From Streptomyces eurocidicus (GTDB lineage Bacteria; Actinomycetota; Actinomycetes; Streptomycetales; Streptomycetaceae), in the NCBI RefSeq assembly GCF_002891295.1, contig NZ_LGUI01000004.1:737732-801731 (forward strand): DNA of 64,000 bases. The letters are read 5' to 3'. The notes beneath the pieces were generated by a model. The model was not told the origin of the DNA, ran no database searches, and saw nothing but the letters and a program-made list of their open reading frames with translations. A program made the translations under genes and the position numbers. This document shows positions 28,790-37,965 of the stretch, one piece after another; within the stretch, counting starts at the first letter, position 1; each line of letters starts with the position of its first letter.

Positions 28790-29575
28790 GTGACCACCAC
28801 CGCAGACAGCGCCACCATCACCGCCCAGGACCGCTCCCAGAACCGACTCGACCAGGCACACCCGATGAATGACGCAGCCATGACCGGGGAGGGGCAGAAG
28901 CCCGCCCGCGCCCTTCCCGGACGACCTCCAGGAATCCGGGCGGACAGCTCGGGACTCACCGACCGGCAGCGGCGGGTCATCGAAGTGATCCGGGACTCCG
29001 TCCAGCGGCGGGGATACCCACCCTCCATGCGCGAGATCGGCCAGGCGGTGGGGCTGTCGAGCACCTCCTCCGTGGCCCATCAGCTCATGGCGCTGGAGCG
29101 CAAGGGGTTCCTCCGCCGGGACCCGCACCGCCCCCGGGCGTACGAGGTGCGCGGCTCCGACCAGCCGAGCACCCAGCCGACCGACACCACCGGCAAGCCC
29201 GCGGCCTCGTACGTCCCGCTGGTCGGCCGTATCGCCGCCGGTGGTCCGATCCTGGCCGAGGAGTCCGTCGAGGACGTCTTCCCCCTCCCCCGGCAGCTCG
29301 TCGGCGACGGGGAGCTGTTCGTCCTGAAGGTGGTCGGCGACTCCATGATCGAGGCCGCCATCTGTGACGGTGACTGGGTGACGGTGCGCCGCCAGCCGGT
29401 CGCGGAGAACGGCGATATCGTGGCCGCGATGCTCGACGGCGAGGCCACGGTCAAGCGTTTCAAGCGCGAGGACGGCCATGTGTGGCTGCTCCCGCACAAC
29501 GCCGCCTACCAGCCCATCCCCGGCGACGAGGCCACCATCCTCGGCAAGGTGGTGGCGGTGCTGCGCCGGGTCTGA
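28790..29575 (+). CDS. lexA: SOS repressor LexA
   Basis: A 261-residue LexA. After a 50-residue variable N-terminus comes the winged helix (about 55-115, with PSMREIGQAVGLSS) and the S24 autocleavage domain: cleavage site A150-G151 (RIAAGGP), nucleophile S185 (VGDSMIE) and K222 (TVKRF). RecA filaments trigger self-cleavage and release of the SOS genes. GTG 28790 has GAGAGGGG upstream; the N-terminus is longer than E. coli LexA, as in other streptomycetes. Confidence 0.96.
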   Translation: MTTTADSATITAQDRSQNRLDQAHPMNDAAMTGEGQKPARALPGRPPGIRADSSGLTDRQRRVIEVIRDSVQRRGYPPSMREIGQAVGLSSTSSVAHQLMALERKGFLRRDPHRPRAYEVRGSDQPSTQPTDTTGKPAASYVPLVGRIAAGGPILAEESVEDVFPLPRQLVGDGELFVLKVVGDSMIEAAICDGDWVTVRRQPVAENGDIVAAMLDGEATVKRFKREDGHVWLLPHNAAYQPIPGDEATILGKVVAVLRRV

Positions 29576-29592
29576 AGGAGCATCGCAAGACC

Positions 29593-29626
29593 GGGCCCCG
29601 GAACCACTGCGCCGGTTCCGGGGCCC
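29593..29626. terminator. Terminator of lexA (possibly bidirectional)
   Basis: Perfect 13-bp stem GGGCCCCGGAACC / GGTTCCGGGGCCC with an 8-nt loop, 18 nt after the lexA stop and about 90 nt past the convergent dinG stop. Confidence 0.85.
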
Positions 29627-29714
29627 TGCTGTATCCCGACCGGGCCCAGCAGGTACGGGCCCGGAGCCCCGCCGCGCGTCCGGGAGCAGCGGCGCAGCAC
29701 CGTGCCCGCCCCGC

Positions 29715-31694
29715 TTACTTCTCCTCGGCCTTGGCCGCCGTATCGATCGCGGCCAGCGAGCGGCGCACCTGGTTACGGTCCGTGGTGTACCAGAAGTCCG
29801 GCATGGACGCCCGCAGGAAGCTTCCGTAGCGGGCGGTGGCCAGCCGGGGATCGAGCACCGCCACCACACCCCGGTCGCCCGAGGCCCGCACGAGCCGGCC
29901 GGCGCCCTGCGCCATCAGCAGCGCCGCGTGCGTCGCGGCGACGGACATGAAGCCATTGCCGCCGGCCTCCTCCACCGCCTTCTGCCGGGCGCTCATCAGC
30001 GGGTCGTCGGGGCGCGGGAAGGGCACCCGGTCCATCACGACGAGCTGGCAGCTCGGCCCCGGCACGTCCACCCCCTGCCACAGCGACAGCGTGCCGAACA
30101 GACAGGTGCGGGCGTCGGCGGCGAAATTCCGGATGAGCTCGCCGAGGGTCTCCTCGCCCTGGAGCAGGATCGGCGTGTCCAGCCGCCCGCGCAGCGCCTC
30201 AGCGGCCGCCTGGGCGGCGCGCATCGAGGAGAACAGGCCCAGCGTGCGGCCGCCGGCGGCCTCCACCAGCTCGGCCAGCTCGTCGAGCATGTCGGTGCGG
30301 CTGCCCTCCCGGCCGGGCTGGGAGAGGTGCCGGGCGACGTACAGGATGCCCTGCTTGGGGTAGTCGAAGGGCGAGCCGACGTCGACGCCCTTCCACTGCG
30401 GGACGTCGGCGCCGCCGGTGCCCTCCGGCGCGAGGCCGAGGGAGGCACCCACCCCGTTGAAGTCGCCGCCGAGCTTGAGCGTGGCGGAGGTCAGGACCAC
30501 GGACCGCTCGGCGAAGAGCTTCTCCCGCAGCAGCCCCGACACCGTGAGCGGGGCGACGCGCAGGGACGCGCCGAAGCGGTCATGGCGCTCGTACCAGACG
30601 ACGTCGTACTCGGAGCCTTCGACGATGCGCTCGGCGACGGTATGGATGTTCTCCACGGCGGCGAGGGCCTGCTTGCGGACGGCGTCCTCGTCCTGGACGG
30701 ACTTGTCGCGGGTGTTGCCGATGCAGGTGATCACCGTGCGGGCGGCGTCGCGCAGCGCCGCCAAGGCGTACCCGAGATCCTCGGGGAGCTCTTCCAGGCG
30801 ACCCGGAAGCGCCAGCTCCATCAGCCGCTCGAAACCCTCGGCGGCCGTCTGGAGGCCGTCCGCCGCCTTCTCGTCGACCAGCTTGGCCGCCCGGCGCACC
30901 GCGCGGTTGACCTGGCCCGGGGTGAGCTCGCCGGTGGCCACGCCGGTGACCCGGGAGACCAGCTCATGGGCCTCGTCGACGATCAGCACCTCATGGCTGG
31001 GCAGCACCGGGGCGCCCTCGATCGCGTCGATGGCGAGGAGGGCGTGGTTGGTGACCACGACATCGGCCAGCTTGGCGCGCTCGCGCGCCGCCTCGGCGAA
31101 GCACTCCGCGCCGTACGCGCACTTCGACGCGCCCAGGCACTCCCGGGAGGTCACCGAGACCTGGGACCAGGCCCGGTCGGAGACCCCGGGGGTGAGGTCG
31201 TCGCGATCACCGGTCTCGGTCTCGTCCGACCAGTCGCGCAGGCGCAGCAGGTCCTTGCCCAGCTTGCTCGTCGGCGCCGCCGCCTCGAAGGGGTCGAAGA
31301 GGCCCTCTTCCTCCTCCTGCGGCACTCCCTCGTGGAGCCGGTGCAGGCACAGGTAGTTCGACCGGCCCTTGAGCATGGCGTACTGCGGGCGGCGGCGCAG
31401 CAGCGGCTGGAGGGCGTCGACCGTGCGCGGAAGATCGCGCTCGACGAGCTGGCGTTGGAGCGCGAGCGTGGCGGTCGCGACGACCACGCGCTCGCCGTGG
31501 GCCAGGGCGGGCACCAGATAGCCGAGGGACTTTCCGGTGCCGGTGCCGGCCTGCACGAGCAGGTGGTCACCGCCGTCGACGGCTTCGGCGACGGCTTCGG
31601 CCATGGTGACCTGGCCGGGCCGCTCGGTGCCGCCGACGGCGGTGACGGCGGCGTGGAGCAGGTCGGCGAGGGAGGGCGAGGAGGAGGGAGTCAT
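29715..31694 (-). CDS. dinG: ATP-dependent DNA helicase, DinG/Rad3 family
   Basis: A 659-residue SF2 helicase of the XPD/DinG group. Walker A is AGTGTGKS (near 49), the DEAH box is VDEAHE (near 243), and four cysteines suited to a [4Fe-4S] cluster occur near 117 and within RECLGASKCAYGAECF. GGAAGAG precedes ATG 31694. It is convergent with lexA; despite the E. coli name, I see no SOS box before it. Expected role: unwinding R-loops or stalled-fork structures. Confidence 0.9.
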   Translation of the reverse strand: MTPSSSPSLADLLHAAVTAVGGTERPGQVTMAEAVAEAVDGGDHLLVQAGTGTGKSLGYLVPALAHGERVVVATATLALQRQLVERDLPRTVDALQPLLRRRPQYAMLKGRSNYLCLHRLHEGVPQEEEEGLFDPFEAAAPTSKLGKDLLRLRDWSDETETGDRDDLTPGVSDRAWSQVSVTSRECLGASKCAYGAECFAEAARERAKLADVVVTNHALLAIDAIEGAPVLPSHEVLIVDEAHELVSRVTGVATGELTPGQVNRAVRRAAKLVDEKAADGLQTAAEGFERLMELALPGRLEELPEDLGYALAALRDAARTVITCIGNTRDKSVQDEDAVRKQALAAVENIHTVAERIVEGSEYDVVWYERHDRFGASLRVAPLTVSGLLREKLFAERSVVLTSATLKLGGDFNGVGASLGLAPEGTGGADVPQWKGVDVGSPFDYPKQGILYVARHLSQPGREGSRTDMLDELAELVEAAGGRTLGLFSSMRAAQAAAEALRGRLDTPILLQGEETLGELIRNFAADARTCLFGTLSLWQGVDVPGPSCQLVVMDRVPFPRPDDPLMSARQKAVEEAGGNGFMSVAATHAALLMAQGAGRLVRASGDRGVVAVLDPRLATARYGSFLRASMPDFWYTTDRNQVRRSLAAIDTAAKAEEK

Positions 31695-31959
31695 AGCTCT
31701 TCCACCCTAAGGGGCGGCACTGACATCCCCGACGCTCTCCGGGGATCGGCCGGACGGAGCGCGGCGCCCGGAGACCGGGTGGGCAAGATCCGGGCGGCCG
31801 CGTCCGGCGGGCGGGAGCGTACGGGACCGGCACCACGGCTCGTGGGCCCGGGGCGGTACGGGTGGCGGCGCGCGACATCCGCCCGTACGAGTGAGCGGAA
31901 ATCGGGCCGGGGCGTGCCCAGTTGTGCCGCGACGGCGTGAAGAGGGGCGCGCCGGGGGC

Positions 31960-32709
31960 TCAGAGGAGCGCGCGCAGGGCGCGGTCGCGGATCATCAGGG
32001 CCGCGCGCTTGCCCGGCAGGTCGAGCTCGCCGGTCAGCCGGAAGCCCGCGCTGAGGAACGCGGCCACGCAGGGGGTGTTGCGGAGGTCCGGTTCGGCGAC
32101 GACCCGGGCGCAGGCGGGCCGGTGGTCCAGGATGTGGTCGGAGACGGCGCGCAGCAACCGGCTCCCGATCCCCCGGGCCCGGTCGGCGACCTTGCCGATG
32201 AGGATGTGGACGCCGGTGTCGTGCGGCCGGGCCGGGTAGTGGCGGGCGAGGGGGTCGAGGTCCGCGCGGTAGATCTCCCAGTAGCTCATGGGGACGCCGC
32301 CGACCACGCCGAGGCAGGGGAGGCTGCGGCCGTCCCCGTCGAGCTGCGCGCGCAGGTGGGCCTCGATGACGCTCTCGGGGCCGTCGAGCGACCAGAAGGC
32401 CGCGACAGCCGGGTCGTTCATCCACCGGGCGAGGAGCGGGAGATCGCGCTCCAGCCGGACGGGGACGAGCTGGAAGCCGCCCACCGGGGTGGCGACGGGT
32501 CCCCAGTCGGCGAGGAAGTCGAGGAGGTCGTGGCCACCGAGGCCGAGCCCTTGGCCGGACCCGCCCATCGGTTGCCCGGCGCCCTGGCCGAGCCCTCCCC
32601 CGGCCGCCTCCGGCCGGTCGCAGGCGATGAGCTCGACGAAGTCGTCCGGCAGCCTCAGGTCGAGGGTGTCCTCGGTGCTGGAGTGGACACCGGGGTCGGT
32701 GGGTTGCAC
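31960..32709 (-). CDS. AlcB/IucB-type N-acetyltransferase of siderophore synthesis
   Basis: A 249-residue GNAT enzyme of the AlcB/RhbD branch, which acylates hydroxylamine groups in NIS-siderophore pathways. The family features FQLVPVRLERDLPLLARWMND (near 84), FWSLDG, and MSYWEIY (near 150) are seen; the N-terminal 75 residues are a Gly-rich extension. The start could be GTG 32709 (AAGGAG 9 nt upstream) or GTG 32715 (3 nt). It follows the IucA/IucC gene and ends the three-gene operon. Confidence 0.82.
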   Translation of the reverse strand: MQPTDPGVHSSTEDTLDLRLPDDFVELIACDRPEAAGGGLGQGAGQPMGGSGQGLGLGGHDLLDFLADWGPVATPVGGFQLVPVRLERDLPLLARWMNDPAVAAFWSLDGPESVIEAHLRAQLDGDGRSLPCLGVVGGVPMSYWEIYRADLDPLARHYPARPHDTGVHILIGKVADRARGIGSRLLRAVSDHILDHRPACARVVAEPDLRNTPCVAAFLSAGFRLTGELDLPGKRAALMIRDRALRALL

Positions 32710-32824
32710 GGACACACGCTCCTTTCGAGGTTTCGGCCGGGCCGGAGGTCCGTCCGGCCTCGGCCGCTCCGGGATCCCGGACCCCGTTCGCCCAGCCCCC
32801 GGAGTCCGGGGCACCGGCCACGGG

Positions 32825-34780
32825 TCATCCGGCGGACGTGACCAGGGGGTTGGCGATGGTGACGTAGACGGACTGGGTGTCGACCGGTCCCACGAGCTCG
32901 TCGAGCCCGTGCAGCCTGGTCAGCAGATTGGCCTTGCAGCGCAGGGTGGGCGCTTCCAGGAGACGGGCGGGCAGGGACGAGCGGGTCGCGGCCGGTCCGC
33001 CGGCGGCGCCCTGGAGGAAGCGCCGGAGGGCGGCGAGCAGGATCCGCTCGTCGGCGAGGCGCTGGGCACCGAAGGCGCCGATCAGCCCGAGGACGTTGTT
33101 GATGCCCAGGTAGTAGGTGAACCTCTCGTCGGCCACCGCGTCGGAGACGAAGGTGTCGCTCTCCGCCCCGATCCCGGGCAACAGCCGGTCGAGCGCCTCT
33201 CGGTGGGACTCACGGAAGTAGTAGCCCTGGTTGTCGCGGTAGCGCCCGCCGACCGGCCAGCCGTCCCGGTCGAGGAGGACGAGGGTGTTCTGCTGATGGG
33301 CCTCCAGGGCGATGCCCGCCTCGCCGTCGAGCCACAGCACAGGGCGGACGACGGCCTCCAGATACCGCAGGAACCACTCCGCGGAGACGGTTCCGACGGG
33401 CCGGCCGGTGCGCAGGGAGAGTCGGCCGACGATATCGGCGAGCCGGGAGTGCATGGTGAGGTGCCCCGCCGGTCCCGGGGCTTCGAGGCCGTCCGCCCAA
33501 GGGCGCGGCGAGACGATCCCGGCCAGGCAGGCGGCGTCGTCCCCGGGGCCGAAGGGGTTGTGCCGGACGACGGCGTCCAGGCCGGGGAGCGGGGTACCGT
33601 CCGGGGCGTCCACGGCCAGCCAGGCCGGGTCGCGGACGATGTCGAAGCCGAGCCCGCCGGCGCAGGCCGCGCGCCACCGCTCGGCGAGGCCGCTGCGCAG
33701 CAGGCGGTGCACCTCCACCCCCCGCCACAGCTCCTTACGGAGGTTCTCCCTGCGGGAGTTGGTGATGCGCAGCCCCAGGGAAAGCTTCAGCATGGCGGGC
33801 GCGCCGGGGCGGTGGACCGTACGCACGGAGGAGGTGGGGTGCCAGGGCTCGCCGAAGGGGCCGAGGTCGCGGAGCAGCCCGGCGTCCATGAGGGCGGCCA
33901 CGGCGGGGCGGCAGCGGATGTCACGCGCCTGCCAGGGGTGGAGCGGCAGCGGCACGGTGTCCGGGGGGACGCGCAGGCCCGGCCCCGCGAGCCGGACGGC
34001 CAGGGTGACGGCGTCCACGGCGCGGCCGCGCTCGGTCCAGGCCGAGTCGGTGGCGAGCAGGGAGCGGTGGACGGCGAGCCAGTGCAGGGGGAAGGAGCCG
34101 CGCGCCTCCGGGGAACAGCGGTGGGACTCCGCCTCGGAGAGCCCTTCGCGGCTCTTGGGGGCGGGGTGGAGCGGGTGGCCCAGGAGCAGGGACTGCTCGG
34201 CGTGGAGGAAGAGGTTACGGGTGTCGGGGTCGGCGGGCCGCGCACGGCGGGCGGCCAGGAACCCCGCCGTGCGGCGGGCCGAGTCCGCGACCCGCCCGAC
34301 GAGCGCGGCGCCGTCCTCGGCGGGGGTGCCGCCGGAGCGTACGGCGTGGTGCGCCGCCTCGCGGACGAGGAGGGCGGCCAGGGTGACGGCGTCGACCGCC
34401 GACGCGTCGGCGGGGCCGCCCGTCAGGGCGGCCGGACCGAAGCGGTGCCAGCCGGCGGCGGACCAGTGGCGTACGGGCACGGTCAGCGCGGTGCCGCTGG
34501 CGGTGAGGGGCACCGTAAGGGCGTCGCCTTCGGGCCGGGAGAGGTCGTTCTCCCTGACCCAGCAGCGCAGCAGGCTCTCGACCGTGGCGGCGTCCGCCGC
34601 GATCCTCGGGTCGGGGTGTTCGAGTGGGTCCGTGGCGGCCGCCACGGGGGCGGCTCGGCCGCTCTGGTGGGGCACCGCAGGGGGCGGCACGGGCCCGGGC
34701 GGCCGGCCCGGCTCGCGCTCCTGGGCGGCGGTGGACGCGTCCGTCCCGTGGGGTGCGTTCATACGGTGTGCGGCGGGCAT
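32825..34780 (-). CDS. IucA/IucC-family siderophore synthetase
   Basis: A 651-residue NRPS-independent siderophore (NIS) synthetase, which couples a carboxylate such as citrate to amines with ATP. Signature motifs are intact: HPLHPAPKSREG (near 200), KLSLGLRITNSRREN (near 330), LEAHQQNT (near 497) and YRDNQGYY (near 517). The first 50 residues are a Pro/Ala-rich extension. The ATG at 34780 lies 7 nt after the transaminase stop without a clear ribosome binding site, suggesting coupling; ATG 34762 is an alternative. Confidence 0.92.
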   Translation of the reverse strand: MPAAHRMNAPHGTDASTAAQEREPGRPPGPVPPPAVPHQSGRAAPVAAATDPLEHPDPRIAADAATVESLLRCWVRENDLSRPEGDALTVPLTASGTALTVPVRHWSAAGWHRFGPAALTGGPADASAVDAVTLAALLVREAAHHAVRSGGTPAEDGAALVGRVADSARRTAGFLAARRARPADPDTRNLFLHAEQSLLLGHPLHPAPKSREGLSEAESHRCSPEARGSFPLHWLAVHRSLLATDSAWTERGRAVDAVTLAVRLAGPGLRVPPDTVPLPLHPWQARDIRCRPAVAALMDAGLLRDLGPFGEPWHPTSSVRTVHRPGAPAMLKLSLGLRITNSRRENLRKELWRGVEVHRLLRSGLAERWRAACAGGLGFDIVRDPAWLAVDAPDGTPLPGLDAVVRHNPFGPGDDAACLAGIVSPRPWADGLEAPGPAGHLTMHSRLADIVGRLSLRTGRPVGTVSAEWFLRYLEAVVRPVLWLDGEAGIALEAHQQNTLVLLDRDGWPVGGRYRDNQGYYFRESHREALDRLLPGIGAESDTFVSDAVADERFTYYLGINNVLGLIGAFGAQRLADERILLAALRRFLQGAAGGPAATRSSLPARLLEAPTLRCKANLLTRLHGLDELVGPVDTQSVYVTIANPLVTSAG

Positions 34781-34789
34781 GCCACGGCT

Positions 34790-36397
34790 TCAGGCCGGGT
34801 ATGCGGCGCCTGCCTCCTTCGGCGTGCTCAGGGTGGCTGCGCGGTGGCCCGTCCGGCAGACCGCGGCGATGGCGTCGGCGAGCCGGTCGAGGACCGCTTC
34901 GGCCTGCTCGTCGGTGAGGGTGAGCGGTGGCAGGAGGCGTACGACGCAGGAGTGGCGGCCGCCCAGCTCCACGATCAGGCCCCGGCGCAGGCACTCCCGC
35001 TGGACCGCGACGGCCAGCTCCGGAGCGGCGGGCGGCGGCTCGGGCCGGTGGGAGGCGCGGAAGCCGTACGGCTCCGCCCCGGCGGGAGCCGCACGGCCCG
35101 GCCGCCCGGCGGCCTGCGGCGGCAGGGCCGACCCGGGCTGCCCGGCGCCGCCCGGCTGGGGGCCCGCCAGCCAGAGGCCGTCCGCGAGCAGATCGGACTC
35201 CGGCCGTCCACCGTCCGCGCCGGGGCCCGTCGCGGCGTCGCCGGCGCCTTCCGGGGCCGGCTGCCCGGCGGGGCCGCCGGGGCGGACGAACTCGATGCCG
35301 GTCATGAGCCCGAGGCCGCGCACGTCCCCTACGCAGTCGTACTCCCGGGCGAGCTCGCGGAGGCGGCGGAGCATCCGCTCGCCCAGGGCCGCGGCGCGGC
35401 CGGCGAGGCCGTTCTCCCGGACGTGGCGCAGGGTCGCGGTGCCGGCCGCCATGGCCAGCTGGTTGCCCCGGCAGGTGCCCGCGTGGTCGCCGGGCCGCCA
35501 GGCGTCGAGGTCCGCGCGGTAGACGACGGCGGCGAGCGGGAGGCCGCCGCCGATCGCCCTGGAGAGCACCATCACGTCGGGCACGATCCCGCTGTGCTCC
35601 ACCGCCCAGAACGTCCCCGTGCGGCCCACGCCGGTCTGCGCCTCGTCGGCGATCAGAGGGATGGAGCGGGCCGCCGTGACGGCGCGCATCCGGCGCAGCC
35701 AGCCGTCCGGCGCGGGGACGACCCCGCCCTCGCCCTGTACGGGCTCGACGACCATGCCGGCCGGGGCGCGGACGCCGCTCCCGAGGTCGTCGAGCAGGCT
35801 CTCGGTCCAGTGCACGGCCAGGCGCGCGCCGTCCTCGCCGCCGATGCCGAACGGGCAGCGGTAGTCCTGCGGGAAGGGCAGCCAGGTCACCCGGGCGCCG
35901 GGCGCGGCCATCGGCCCTTCCGCCATGCCGTGGTGCGCGCCGGTGAACGCCAGCAGCCCGTCGCGCCCCGTGGCGGTGCGGACGAGCGTGAACGCGGTCT
36001 CCACGGCGTCCGTGCCGGCCGGTCCGCAGAACTGGATGCGCGCGGAGTCGGCCAGCTCCCGGGGCAGGGTGGCGAACAGCTCGCTGGTGAAGGCGTCCTT
36101 CACGGGCGTCGCGAGGTCCAGGACGTGCAGCGGGGCCCCCGAGTCAAGGACGGCGCGGATGGCTTCGAGCACGACCGGGTGATTGTGGCCCAGCGCGAGT
36201 GACCCGGCGCCCTGGAGGCAGTCCAGATAGCGGCGTCCGTCGGCGCCCTCGATCGTCAGGCCCCGGGCGCGCACCGGCACGATGGGCAGGGAGCGTGCGT
36301 ACGTCCGGGCGGCCGGTTCCCGTGCCGACTGCCGCCGGAGAATGCCGTCGTGGGCCGTGGACGACTGTGCCGTCGGCGGTAGCTGGGTCACGGCCAC
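34790..36397 (-). CDS. Diaminobutyrate-2-oxoglutarate-transaminase-like protein with Arg at the PLP-lysine site
   Basis: A 535-residue class III aminotransferase, the first gene of the siderophore operon; family members make 2,4-diaminobutyrate from aspartate semialdehyde. The fold is complete (LQGAGSLALGHNHP, LIADEAQTGVGRTG, TCRGNQLAMAAGTATL). The PLP-lysine motif normally reads LSKAIGGGLP; here codon 280 (AGG, 35560-35558) gives LSRAIGGGLP, so the Schiff-base lysine is missing. About 95 Gly/Pro/Ala-rich residues are inserted before the last domain (35015-35295). GTG 36397 has AGGAGG 10 nt upstream. Activity is doubtful unless the base is an error. Confidence 0.85.
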   Translation of the reverse strand: MAVTQLPPTAQSSTAHDGILRRQSAREPAARTYARSLPIVPVRARGLTIEGADGRRYLDCLQGAGSLALGHNHPVVLEAIRAVLDSGAPLHVLDLATPVKDAFTSELFATLPRELADSARIQFCGPAGTDAVETAFTLVRTATGRDGLLAFTGAHHGMAEGPMAAPGARVTWLPFPQDYRCPFGIGGEDGARLAVHWTESLLDDLGSGVRAPAGMVVEPVQGEGGVVPAPDGWLRRMRAVTAARSIPLIADEAQTGVGRTGTFWAVEHSGIVPDVMVLSRAIGGGLPLAAVVYRADLDAWRPGDHAGTCRGNQLAMAAGTATLRHVRENGLAGRAAALGERMLRRLRELAREYDCVGDVRGLGLMTGIEFVRPGGPAGQPAPEGAGDAATGPGADGGRPESDLLADGLWLAGPQPGGAGQPGSALPPQAAGRPGRAAPAGAEPYGFRASHRPEPPPAAPELAVAVQRECLRRGLIVELGGRHSCVVRLLPPLTLTDEQAEAVLDRLADAIAAVCRTGHRAATLSTPKEAGAAYPA

Positions 36398-36653
36398 GGC
36401 TTCGGATCCTCCTGCTGATGAACGCCGGTCGGTTCTCTCCCGTACGTACCAACGACGCCACGGGCCACGGAACACGGCCGACGGTCAAGATCCTTCGGTG
36501 CGGAACCGGGGACCCGGCCTCCTCCGTCTCCCCTTCCACCGGCATAGTGGGGCCCTGCTCCTCCACTGGGGCGGTGCATGACAACTTCATAGGGTGTTCC
36601 GAGCAGAGCGGGCACACCGTCACACAGCAGATCGATCAGGGGGAACCCACTCC

Positions 36654-37841
36654 ATGCCTTCCATCCGCCGGCCCGCGCTGGCCGCGGCCGTCCTGTCCGC
36701 CGCGCTGGCCCTGACCGCCACCGCGTGCGGCCCCTCCGAGGACAAGGCCGCCGGCGGCGACAAGCCCAGCGCCTCCGCCGCGCAGACGGGCGACGACGTC
36801 ATCCAGCTGCCCAAGAACCTCCCGTCCTCCCTCAAGGACCTGGACAAGTGGAAGAACGGCGCCTGGAAGAACTGGGACAAGGATCAGTGGCTCCGTGAGG
36901 CGCGCGACTTCATCAACCCGATGATCAAGGGGCACTGGAAGCCCGACACGATGAAGGACGCGCGCTCCAGCGACAAGACGCTCACCAGCAAGGGCGCTCC
37001 CGGGGCGGCCCCGGGCGCCTCGGGCGACCAGGGCGTCACCGACCCGGAGCCGAACCCGGTCCAGGCCAAGTCGGTCGAACTGCCCTACCACAACTACGCC
37101 GCCCCGGTCGGCAAGGTCTTCTTCGACAGCCCCGAGGGCCACATGGTCTGCTCGGCCACGGTCGTCAAGGACCCGGCGCACCCCGGCAAGTCCAACATGG
37201 TGTGGACCGCGGGCCACTGCGTGCACGCCGGCAAGAAGGGCGGCTGGTACCGCAACATCGCCTTCGTGCCGTCCTACAACGACAAGGGCCTGCCCGGCGC
37301 CCAGGTCAACACCGCTCCGGTGCAGGACGTCGCCCCGTACGGCGTGTGGTGGGCGGACTGGGCCCAGACCTCCGGCCAGTGGATCACCCAGGGCTCGGAG
37401 ACCGGTGGCGCGGGCGCTCCTTACGACTTCGCCGTGCTGCACGTGAAGCCCGAGGCCGGGGCCGGCAAGTCACTGGAGGAGACCGTCGGCAACGCCCTTA
37501 CGGTCGACTTCAACGCTCCGCAGGTGAAGTCCATCCAGTCCATGGGCGCTTGGGGCTACCCGGCCGCGCCGCCCTTCGACGGCCAGAAGATGTACGACTG
37601 CGTCGACCGGCCGGGCCGGCTGACGATCGAGCCGTCGCAGCCCACGATGTACCGCATCGGCTGCACCATGACCGGCGGTTCGTCGGGCGGCGGCTGGTTC
37701 GCCAAGCGCGACGGCAAGGTGGTGCTGGTCTCCAACACCTCCATCGGCCCGTCCGACAGCACATGGCTCGCGGGCCCGCGCCTCGGCACCGAGGCGAAGG
37801 GCGTCTACGACGCGCTCAGCCAGAAGTTCGCCAAGCGCTGA
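36654..37841 (+). CDS. Secreted trypsin-like serine peptidase, probable lipoprotein
   Basis: A 395-residue exported protein. The signal peptide ends in LTATAC, a lipobox variant with Cys25 as the lipid site, followed by a disordered Ser/Lys/Asp-rich segment. The catalytic triad is TAGHC (His), YDFAVLHV (Asp) and GGSSGGG (Ser), in a trypsin-like fold of the kind found in several Streptomyces secreted peptidases. GGGGGA precedes ATG 36654. Divergent from the siderophore operon and ended by two hairpins. Substrate unknown. Confidence 0.88.
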   Translation: MPSIRRPALAAAVLSAALALTATACGPSEDKAAGGDKPSASAAQTGDDVIQLPKNLPSSLKDLDKWKNGAWKNWDKDQWLREARDFINPMIKGHWKPDTMKDARSSDKTLTSKGAPGAAPGASGDQGVTDPEPNPVQAKSVELPYHNYAAPVGKVFFDSPEGHMVCSATVVKDPAHPGKSNMVWTAGHCVHAGKKGGWYRNIAFVPSYNDKGLPGAQVNTAPVQDVAPYGVWWADWAQTSGQWITQGSETGGAGAPYDFAVLHVKPEAGAGKSLEETVGNALTVDFNAPQVKSIQSMGAWGYPAAPPFDGQKMYDCVDRPGRLTIEPSQPTMYRIGCTMTGGSSGGGWFAKRDGKVVLVSNTSIGPSDSTWLAGPRLGTEAKGVYDALSQKFAKR

Positions 37842-37848
37842 GGCACCG

Positions 37849-37939
37849 CCCGGAGCCCCCTGAGCGGCTCCGGGAAGCGGTCGGAGAAACGGTCTTCCAA
37901 GACCGAAGGCCCGCCCCCGGTATCGGGGGCGGGCCTTCG
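37849..37939. terminator. Two hairpins between convergent genes
   Basis: First CCCGGAGCC/GGCTCCGGG (37849-37874), then a perfect 16-bp stem CGAAGGCCCGCCCCCG / CGGGGGCGGGCCTTCG (37904-37939) with a GTAT loop. The second lies 27 nt past the hflX stop on the other strand and should serve both genes. Confidence 0.88.
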
Positions 37940-37965
37940 CGTTCCTACGTTCCGGGTGGGACCGG

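Noticed and set aside
31695..31800. SOS box before dinG
   Set aside because: No CGAAC-N4-GTTYG-like match is seen near the start, despite the damage-inducible name.
36398..36653. Iron box before the siderophore operon
   Set aside because: I searched for TTAGG-type half sites of the streptomycete iron box and saw none.
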